Assembly: GCA_004297335.1 (NCBI GenBank)
Contig: SCUD01000148.1
Coordinates: 1 to 53,330 of the forward strand
Length of the DNA: 53,330 nucleotides
Reading direction: 5' to 3'
Source of the DNA: Gammaproteobacteria bacterium
GTDB lineage: Bacteria > Pseudomonadota > Gammaproteobacteria > Steroidobacterales > Steroidobacteraceae
Shown: one piece after another, positions 48,378 to 53,330 of the stretch
How the letters are laid out: every line of letters begins with the position of its first letter
Numbering within the stretch: position 1 is the stretch's first letter
Translations under genes and position numbers: made by a program
Notes under the pieces: generated by a model
What the model saw: only the letters and a program-made list of their open reading frames with translations
The model's database searches: none
Told to the model about the DNA's origin: nothing

Positions 48378-48788
48378 CTAGCGCTGCAGACGCCGCGCCG
48401 CGGCGACCATCGCGGGCGCGACCGCCGGGTAGTCGTTGCCGAACGCGCTGCGCACATGGCTCAGGATGGCCGCCAGCTCCGCGTCCGACAGCCAGCCGAA
48501 GGCCGGCATCACCGAGGCGTAGCGGCGCGGCGCCAGCGTCGCCGGCCGCTCACTGAAAAGCAGCCAGCGGATTAGCCCCTCGGGATCCCCCGCGACGGTC
48601 GGCGCGCCGATGAGCGATGGCTGCGCACCGTCCCGCCCGCGGCCGTCGCGCTGGTGGCAGGCGCTGCAGTGCAGGGCGTAGAGACGGGCGCCCGGATCGG
48701 CGCCGGCGGCCTCGCCCGCGGAATCCGCACCGCCGCAACCACCGAGCAAGCCGAACAGTGGCAGCCAGGCCAGGCCGCCGGGCCTCAT
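48378..48788 (-). CDS. Cytochrome c lipoprotein
   Basis: A 136-residue monohaem cytochrome c. The lipobox LLGGC sets Cys18 as the lipidated residue; the haem motif is CSACH (41-45) and the likely distal ligand is Met94 (ASVMPAFGW). WLSDAELAAILSHVRSAFGN is the C-terminal helix of class I cytochromes. It would carry electrons at the periplasmic face. ATG 48788 overlaps the DUF882 stop (ATGA). The decarboxylase frame from 50525 runs into this gene in the same frame without a stop. Confidence 0.9.
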   Translation of the reverse strand: MRPGGLAWLPLFGLLGGCGGADSAGEAAGADPGARLYALHCSACHQRDGRGRDGAQPSLIGAPTVAGDPEGLIRWLLFSERPATLAPRRYASVMPAFGWLSDAELAAILSHVRSAFGNDYPAVAPAMVAAARRLQR

Positions 48789-50525
48789 CCGCTCCAGCTC
48801 CTTATCCGGCCGACGTCGAGATGGACGAAGTCCGAGGCCCGGTAATAGCCCACGCCTCCCACCTGCCGGCCGAGCGCGAGATCGCGCAACCGGTCGCTCG
48901 GGCAACCCGGCAGGCGCACGTCGATCGCGAGTCCCTGCATGTGCAGGCTGCGGCTCGCGACACCGCTGCTGCGCGCGTTCAGCATCGCGTTGGTGAGCGG
49001 CGAGCGGTACCCCGAGATTACCGCAAAGCGCGCCGCACAGCCCGCGCCGGCGGCCAGCTTGTGCAACAGGTCGAACAGGCGCGGATCGATCGGCGCGACC
49101 TCGCCGGTCCGGTGGTCCCGCAGCAGCTGGTCGAACGCGGCGAGCGCCTCGGGCTGGTACGCGCCGCCGCTGAAATAATCGAGTTCTAGTTCCTCGCCCG
49201 TATGCGTGCTGAGCAGACCGATGCGTCGCACTTCGACGACATCTGCTGAGACGCGCATGCCGCAGCCCAGTCCCGCGGCCGCGAGCAGGCCCCGCAGCAG
49301 GCGCCGGCGCTGGTTGCTGGCTGGGGTCCCGCCAGTCATCGAGCGGAGCCACGTTGACGGTCAATACCCGGGCGCGCGGGAAGAAATTGAAGTCGGTAGC
49401 CGTTGCGCTCGTGTAGGCACCCATCTGCCGCCCGAGGACCAGGTCACCGATCTGCAGCTCCGGCAGCGGGATGTCCTCGGCCACGACGTCGATGCTGTCG
49501 CAGGTCGGGCCGGCAACGACGCAGGGTTCTGGCGGCCCGGCATGCGGCAGCACCGGTTCGACCGGATAGCGCGAGCCGTCGTAGAGCTGGCCGCTGAACG
49601 AACCATACAGGCCATCGTCGAGATAGTACCACCAGCGACCGCCGCGCCAGGCACGGCCGATCACTGTCGAGAGGCCGAGACCCGCCGGGCCGCAGAGGAA
49701 ACGGCCAGGCTCGGCGATCACCCGCAATCCCGGCGGCAGCGTCGCGAGTGCCGCCCGGATCGGACCGCAGAACGCGCCGATCTCCGGCGCGGCCCGCAGG
49801 TAGTCGATCGGAAAGCCACCACCGATATCGAGCACCTCGAAGGGCCCGAGGCCGCGCTCGCGGCCCTGCCGGATCAGCGCGGCGCAGGTCTCGATCGCAC
49901 GCAGGTACATCTCCGGACTCGCAACCTGGGAACCCACGTGGAACGAGAGTCCCGCAACGCTCAGGCCCAACCGGGCCGCCTGCTGCGCGAGGGCCAGTGT
50001 GTCATCCGGGTCGCAGCCAAACTTGCGTGACAGGTCCACGGTCGCCTGCGGGCTGCGGAACGCAAGCCGCAGCAGCAGCCGGACCCGATCACGGTAGGGG
50101 TGCAGCTTGGCCAGCTCATCCGGATTGTCGGCAACGAAAGTCGTGACGCCGAAATCGAGCGCCGCGCGGATGTCCGCGTCCCGCTTGATCGGATGCGTGT
50201 GGATGCAGCGCCTGGCCGGAATGCCGGCGTCGCGCACGAGCTCGACTTCGCCAGTGGTCGCGAGGTCGAACCAGGCCCCCTCCTCCGCCAGCACCCGGAC
50301 GACCTCCGCCACCGGCAGCGGCTTCAACGCGTAGTGCAGGTCGACGCCGGGCAACGCCGCCGCGAGCGCGCGGTACTGGCGGCGTACGATGGCGCAATCG
50401 ATCACCAGCAGCGGCGAGCCGAAGCGCGCAACCAGCGCCGCCAGATCACCCGGCGCATAGGGATGCCGAAGGCGGGTTCCAGCGTCGCTGCTGGCGGCGG
50501 CGCGCAGCATGGCGGGTCTGCTCAT
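48378..50525 (-). CDS. Type III PLP ornithine/lysine decarboxylase; open frame without a stop after the domain
   Basis: Residues 1-~395 (50525-49340) form a complete fold-type III decarboxylase that makes putrescine or cadaverine: PLP Lys68 (HYALKPLP), SFHVGSQV, DIGGGFPIDY, EPGRFLCGPAG, catalytic Cys342 (PTCDSID) and MGAYTSATATDFNFF. The domain ends as expected around PRARVLTV, but the frame has no stop there; it continues through the DUF882 gene in another frame (Pro/Arg-rich, unlikely to fold) and then enters the cytochrome gene in frame, giving 715 codons. The TGA in the ATGA around 49338 is out of frame by one base, so a 1-base change near the 3' end is likely. ATG 50525 is the start. Confidence 0.8.
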   Translation of the reverse strand: MSRPAMLRAAASSDAGTRLRHPYAPGDLAALVARFGSPLLVIDCAIVRRQYRALAAALPGVDLHYALKPLPVAEVVRVLAEEGAWFDLATTGEVELVRDAGIPARRCIHTHPIKRDADIRAALDFGVTTFVADNPDELAKLHPYRDRVRLLLRLAFRSPQATVDLSRKFGCDPDDTLALAQQAARLGLSVAGLSFHVGSQVASPEMYLRAIETCAALIRQGRERGLGPFEVLDIGGGFPIDYLRAAPEIGAFCGPIRAALATLPPGLRVIAEPGRFLCGPAGLGLSTVIGRAWRGGRWWYYLDDGLYGSFSGQLYDGSRYPVEPVLPHAGPPEPCVVAGPTCDSIDVVAEDIPLPELQIGDLVLGRQMGAYTSATATDFNFFPRARVLTVNVAPLDDWRDPSQQPAPAPAAGPARGRGTGLRHARLSRCRRSATHRSAQHAYGRGTRTRLFQRRRVPARGARRVRPAAAGPPDRRGRADRSAPVRPVAQAGRRRGLCGALCGNLGVPLAAHQRDAERAQQRCREPQPAHAGTRDRRAPAGLPERPVARSRARPAGGRRGLLPGLGLRPSRRRPDKELERMRPGGLAWLPLFGLLGGCGGADSAGEAAGADPGARLYALHCSACHQRDGRGRDGAQPSLIGAPTVAGDPEGLIRWLLFSERPATLAPRRYASVMPAFGWLSDAELAAILSHVRSAFGNDYPAVAPAMVAAARRLQR
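48785..49339 (-). CDS. DUF882/YcbK-type peptidoglycan endopeptidase (M15 family) with twin-arginine-like leader
   Basis: A 184-residue exported protein. The leader NQRRRLLRGLLAAAGLGCG has a twin-arginine look. The mature domain has VISGYRSPLTNAML, SLHMQGLAIDVRL and ASDFVHLDVGRI, which carry the His, Asp and His metal ligands of M15-like murein endopeptidases such as MepK. ATG 49339 lies at the end of the decarboxylase domain; the stop overlaps the cytochrome gene. It would cut cross-links in peptidoglycan. Confidence 0.9.
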   Translation of the reverse strand: MTGGTPASNQRRRLLRGLLAAAGLGCGMRVSADVVEVRRIGLLSTHTGEELELDYFSGGAYQPEALAAFDQLLRDHRTGEVAPIDPRLFDLLHKLAAGAGCAARFAVISGYRSPLTNAMLNARSSGVASRSLHMQGLAIDVRLPGCPSDRLRDLALGRQVGGVGYYRASDFVHLDVGRIRSWSG

Positions 50526-50562
50526 CGATCGATTCTAGGCAATCCGGGTGGCGCAAGGAAGC

Positions 50563-50991
50563 GCCGGTCCGGTAGCCATACTGGTGCTTGACCCGGCAAC
50601 TGCCGGTGCCCTGCGGATACGTGACCTGCTCCAGAAGACCCTGCGTCGCGTGGTACTCGAAGTCGACCTGGTAGGCGACCGACTCGGCCGTGAAGGTGAT
50701 CCCGGTCTGCCGCCCGGCGCCGATTCCGCTGCTGGCCTGGTACTGGTACTGCTCCTTGTAGGACGGGTTGCGGGTCTCGATCAGCTGGCCGACGTTCTTC
50801 AACGCCGGCGTCGCGCCCCAGATCCACTCGCTCGGCCCCTCGAGCTCCAGCCGGGTCCGCGGCCGCGACAGCCGGTCGAACGTCGCGCTGAAAGGCTGAC
50901 CCTTCGCGTCCGTCCACACGTAGGTATCCCCGAACGCGTTCGGCGAATAGGTCCATAATCCCATAGGCCATCCTCGGGCGGTGATCGATCC
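50563..50991 (-). pseudogene. RHS core fragment
   Basis: About 140 residues of RHS-repeat sequence: TDAKGQPFSATFDRLSRPRT, EWIWGATPALKNVGQL, QYQYQASSGIGAGRQT, DFEYHATQGLLEQVTYP and CRVKHQYGY, the standard spacing of RHS shell repeats. Both ends are missing: the frame starts straight after the stop of the immunity gene upstream, and homology ends at about 50563, close to the decarboxylase start. It has no export signal and no toxin end. It looks like a remnant of an older RHS gene or a recombination product. Confidence 0.8.
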
Positions 50992-50994
50992 GCT

Positions 50995-51255
50995 CTACTT
51001 GAAGGGACTAAAGACATCGATCAACTTCTCCAAAGCGAGGCCCCGGTCATTGGGCTCGTGGTCGTCTCGAAGACCCGTCTGGGAGAACTCGTCGCCAATC
51101 AGTTCTTGGATGTCTCTCTTCTGGTCCTCCCTGATTACGACCTCCGAGCCCTCGCGCAGCATCGGCAGAAGCTCTGGGGCTCGCTTCTCGATCACCTCCC
51201 GGAGAAGGTCGGACGAGAGTTGCGGCAACCGAATGGTCACCGATGTCGAGTTCAT
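50995..51255 (-). CDS. Putative immunity protein 3
   Basis: An 86-residue acidic, cytoplasmic-type protein (MNSTSVTIRLPQLSSDLL to VFSPFK). The segment PELLPMLREGSEVVIREDQK and the end DDHEPNDRGLALEKLID resemble small proteins found beside polymorphic toxins. ATG 51255 forms an ATGA whose TGA would end the toxin tip 3 in its likely original frame. In the present sequence the tip frame from 51354 runs into it without a stop. The function as immunity to tip 3 is inferred from position. Confidence 0.68.
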   Translation of the reverse strand: MNSTSVTIRLPQLSSDLLREVIEKRAPELLPMLREGSEVVIREDQKRDIQELIGDEFSQTGLRDDHEPNDRGLALEKLIDVFSPFK

Positions 51256-51525
51256 TGGTTTGGCACCGGATTTCGAGGTCGACCCCAAGTCGATGACGAC
51301 CTTCCCCTCGCCGTTCAGCATGACCGTGGCATCCTTCCCGATGTACTTCGTCATTCCTCCCGCCTGCTCGATCCGATCGCTTTCGTCGGACTACGGACGG
51401 CATCCAGAATCGCCTCAGGGTGCACGCCCCTGCCGCCGTCTCGACCCATTGCCTGCGCAAGTCCGTGTTTCGTGTAGCTGGTGATCTTCCCGCCGACTGC
51501 GCCTCCCTCCCTTGCGGCATCAAGT
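51256..51525 (-). pseudogene. Displaced RHS toxin tip 3, frameshifted
   Basis: A broken C-terminal toxin domain. Frame one (51525-51351) reads GGKITSYTKHGLAQAMGRDG and GRGVHPEAILDAVRSPTKA and then ends. Frame two (from ~51370) reads EQAGGMTKYIGKDATVMLNG and EGKVV; a third, for the last 15 codons, reads STWGRPRNPVPNQ and stops in the ATGA at the immunity gene. Removing one copy of the tandem GATCG at 51369-51378 joins the first two; one base near 51294 joins the rest. The pattern (HGLxQ, AILDAV, TKYIGKxA, GKVV) resembles the BECR/DUF4258-type RNase-fold tips. No start codon or export part is present. Confidence 0.72.
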
Positions 51526-51735
51526 CGTCACGAAGCCATCCTGCCAATGCGTCTTATCCACCTCGTACCGATCAACGGAAAAGCCCTCGACCGAAGACAC
51601 GAAGCCAGGAGCATTCCGCAGTCGCGAGATTGCCCTTCGGGCTTCCAACTCAGACGAGTAGGCTCCAATCATCTTTACGTCCTCGGTGCCATCGGCCTGA
51701 CGATGGACGTGCTGGACGATGAACACGTACGCCAT
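51520..51735 (-). CDS. DUF7336-type putative immunity protein 2
   Basis: A 71-residue protein: AYVFIVQHVHRQADGTEDVK, MIGAYSSELEARRAISRL, RNAPGFVSSVEGFSVDRYEV and DKTHWQDGFVTT. The order (VQHxH, K-IGxYSS, PGF, Y-VDKxHWxxGFV) is that of the DUF7336 family, commonly beside RHS and other polymorphic toxins. ATG 51735 starts two bases after the stop of tip 2, the normal place for a cognate immunity gene. GC is lower than in the RHS core. Confidence 0.78.
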   Translation of the reverse strand: MAYVFIVQHVHRQADGTEDVKMIGAYSSELEARRAISRLRNAPGFVSSVEGFSVDRYEVDKTHWQDGFVTT

Positions 51736-51737
51736 GC

Positions 51738-51990
51738 TTATGTGCCCGGCGGATCTTCGAACGCGCGGTCTGCCCATTTCTGAATCTTACTGAACTCCGA
51801 CCCTGGACCGCGCGGGTAGTTTCCCGGACCATACTTATCGTCGAGCATACGCGATGCAAAGTCGCGCCCCTTTTCGCCAAGCAGTGGCCGCTCCCCGCGG
51901 ACCCAACCGGGCACGTCCTTGGCCGCCATCCTTCACGGATAGGCCGGCGCGCAGAACCTTCGTCGTTACGTTAGCGCCTACGGCCCGTGG
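51738..51990 (-). pseudogene. Displaced RHS toxin tip 2, broken in the linker
   Basis: The tip is open from ATG 51929: VPGWVRGERPLLGEKGRDFA, SRMLDDKYGPGNYPRGPGSE, FSKIQKWADRAFEDPPGT. This is a common RHS C-terminal end, though I cannot name the family. Upstream, in another frame, lies a typical linker (PRAVGANVTTKVLRAGLSVK). Deleting 13 bases (51915-51927, between two near-copies of AAGGAY) joins ...LSVKD to VPGWV... in one frame. The linker begins inside the 3' end of immunity gene 1. The ATG may allow a short cytoplasmic tip to be made, guarded by the next gene. Confidence 0.7.
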
Positions 51991-52274
51991 AATGCCCCTT
52001 GCGGCCACTCATTCACGACCCACCCGAACTCCTCGCGGAAATCTTCGAAACACGGGGCGCATACCCAATGATAGTGATCTTCAGTCGCGTATCCGCTATG
52101 GAGATCCCCGTCTGACAGTGAGAATTTGGTTCCACAAAACTCGCAGTGGTCATGCTCCCAGCCGGAACGATACGGTCGGTATGGTTGAGAGATAAGTCGA
52201 ACCTGAGCCAAGTACTTCTCTTGTCCCTGCCGGCGCCAATCGTTCGGCGCGGGCTTTTGTGTCGTGCCGTTCAT
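51978..52274 (-). CDS. Putative immunity protein 1 (zinc-ribbon-like)
   Basis: A 98-residue protein with two CxxC pairs (HDHCEFCGTKF and WVCAPCFEDFREEFGW) that probably bind zinc, separated by SLSDGDLHSGYATEDHYH. Proteins of this kind are often placed directly after RHS toxins. ATG 52274 overlaps the stop of the RHS gene as ATGA, so toxin and protector are coupled. Composition is lower in GC than the RHS core. Confidence 0.8.
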   Translation of the reverse strand: MNGTTQKPAPNDWRRQGQEKYLAQVRLISQPYRPYRSGWEHDHCEFCGTKFSLSDGDLHSGYATEDHYHWVCAPCFEDFREEFGWVVNEWPQGAFHGP

Positions 52275-53330
52275 TTCGGCACCTGCCGGCCGTCAGGGAA
52301 CACACGCCACCATTTTCCCGCCGCGTCGCGATTGTCCCAATGCGGGCCAATGGGTCCAGGGTGGCTGAGGTCAGGCCGTAACGACTCACCTGTTTTCGGG
52401 TTGTACCAATTTCCATCCTTCGATTCTGGGACGGAGCTGGGCTTACCTTTCCATACGAACCCATCAGGTGCCTTAGCGGGATTTGTTCCTGGGAACCTAG
52501 AAATCCCCCTTGCGGTCGCTGCTATCCCGCCAATAGCTGCCCTCGCGGAGCTGAGGATCCGTGCGGCAATCGCGCCGCCAGCGATGGAAGTGCCGGTGGC
52601 GGCAACAACGGCTGCAACGTCACGTTGAGCCCCCAAGGCTGCTTCATAGACATCTGGCGTGACCCAGTAGACTTTGTTCTGTCGGGGCAGGTCGTCCGCG
52701 AACACAAGGGGTTTGAGACCGGCTTGGACCGCCTGCGGACTGTACCTCGGCGTATCCAGATTCGTCCGCGGCAGGACGGCGCTTTCGGGGATGTCGGCGC
52801 AGCTGATGACCGGTATCCAGGTCGTTGCGTAGCCGATCGAGAATCCGCCGCCGCCATAGCCGTCCGCGCCACCGCCGCCAAAGCCATAGCCGATCGTGGG
52901 CACGCTGATGGCAGCGAAGCCGATCCCGCAGCTCCTGACGAACCCGCTCGGGTCGGTGTAGCTGGCCGGGTCGTTCTCGACATAGCTGTAGCGGTTCCAG
53001 CCCTGGGTCGAGGCGGGGTTGGCCACATATGGGTCAGCCGACAGGAACCGGCCCGTCAGCGGATCCTGCATCCGCCCGTTCATGTGGATCAGCGGCGCCC
53101 CGCCCAGGTGGTTGTGCCCGGTGTAGCCGCGGCGGCTGATGCCGTCGATCGTGGTCTGGTCGCCCCCGGAAATCGGCAACTGCCAGGTGCTGCCGCTGCG
53201 CCGCTGGCCGAACGGCGTGAAGCTCTCATTCACCGCCAGCGACCCGCCGCTCGTGGCCAGCGCCGCGATGCTGCCCTGATGGTCCTCGAGCACATAGCGG
53301 ACCGTGTTGGCCCCGGCCGAGGTCCGGGAG
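52271..53330 (-). CDS. RHS polymorphic toxin, 5'-truncated by the window edge
   Basis: The last 352 codons of an RHS-family protein; the open frame continues past the right edge (VRYVLEDHQGSIAAL). The conserved core end is RMQDPLTGRFLSADPYV, GWNRYSYVENDPASYTDPSG. A Gly-rich and Ala-rich hydrophobic stretch follows (VAAVVAATGTSIAGGAIAA), then the toxin tip, APDGFVWKGKPSSVPESKDG to GPHWDNRDAAGKWWRVFPDG. The tip pattern (GNWYNPKTGESLRPD, GPHWD, WWRxFPDG) fits the polymorphic toxin type 37 group, an assignment from memory only. It is likely exported and cut after the core. Immunity gene 1 overlaps its stop. Confidence 0.85.
   Translation of the reverse strand, partial: SRTSAGANTVRYVLEDHQGSIAALATSGGSLAVNESFTPFGQRRSGSTWQLPISGGDQTTIDGISRRGYTGHNHLGGAPLIHMNGRMQDPLTGRFLSADPYVANPASTQGWNRYSYVENDPASYTDPSGFVRSCGIGFAAISVPTIGYGFGGGGADGYGGGGFSIGYATTWIPVISCADIPESAVLPRTNLDTPRYSPQAVQAGLKPLVFADDLPRQNKVYWVTPDVYEAALGAQRDVAAVVAATGTSIAGGAIAARILSSARAAIGGIAATARGISRFPGTNPAKAPDGFVWKGKPSSVPESKDGNWYNPKTGESLRPDLSHPGPIGPHWDNRDAAGKWWRVFPDGRQVPK

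Noticed and set aside
51355-51390. Tip 3 duplication as a CRISPR or longer tandem repeat
   Set aside because: Only two 5-base copies exist; there is no array.
51047-51547. A 166-codon minus-strand frame through tip 3 and immunity 3
   Set aside because: It agrees with neither the tip nor the immunity frame and has no family-like sequence.

Overview
The window is chromosomal DNA of a GC-rich gammaproteobacterium. Gene order gives this better than any single gene: amgK-murU diverges from lptD-surA-pdxA-ksgA-(usp)-apaG-apaH, as around Pseudomonas lptD; gatCAB diverges from mreBCD-mrdA-rodA-mltB-rlpA-dacA; and dat, ybeD, lipB and lipA are close by. Large TonB-dependent receptors and TPR-sulfotransferases suggest an environmental organism, perhaps of a Steroidobacter/Woeseia/Nevskia-like group, but genus or family cannot be fixed from the sequence. 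Genes are tightly packed, with many ATGA or TGATG overlaps. Only one gap exceeds 300 bases (18635-18976), and it holds two large palindromes.

Layout. 1-7766 (minus): three tandem paralogous TPR-sulfotransferases (the first runs off the left edge) downstream of an Oar-like TonB-dependent receptor with its own terminator; base composition is lower in GC than the rest. 8043-11244 (minus): gatB, gatA, gatC. 11375-21257 (plus): the rod-shape and cell-wall operon mreB-mreC-mreD-mrdA-rodA-mltB-rlpA, the palindrome pair, then dacA-dat-ybeD. 21431-25046: a second TonB-dependent receptor and a convergent AAA ATPase/DUF4143 gene that separate ybeD from lipB. 25040-28939 (minus): amgK-murU-lipA-osmC-lipB, joining muropeptide recycling to lipoate synthesis. 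28940-36010 (plus): lptD-surA-pdxA-ksgA-usp-apaG-apaH. 36011-40395 (minus): rlmI-lgt-thyA-SET-folA-secreted hypothetical. 40453-50525: mixed metabolic genes (YyaL-like, GFA, a nucleotidyltransferase with a 54-residue partner, threonine dehydratase, ilvD, carbonic anhydrase, HIT protein, DUF486, cytochrome c lipoprotein, DUF882 peptidase, type III ornithine/lysine decarboxylase).

50563-53330 (minus) is the most unusual part: the 3' end of an RHS polymorphic-toxin gene with a toxin tip and immunity gene, followed by two displaced toxin tips, each with its own immunity gene, and then an isolated RHS core fragment. Both displaced tips are broken by small indels that can be located to the base (a 13-nt insertion in one; a 5-nt tandem duplication plus a probable 1-nt change in the other), while all three immunity genes are open. 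This looks like a record of successive toxin-tip replacement in which old immunity genes are kept.

Other points: the decarboxylase frame has no stop and reads through the DUF882 gene into the cytochrome gene; two palindromes before dacA have different stems but a conserved loop in opposite orientation; a SET-domain methyltransferase gene sits between thyA and folA; divergent gatC and mreB promoters are interleaved. No tRNA, rRNA, CRISPR array or insertion sequence was seen.
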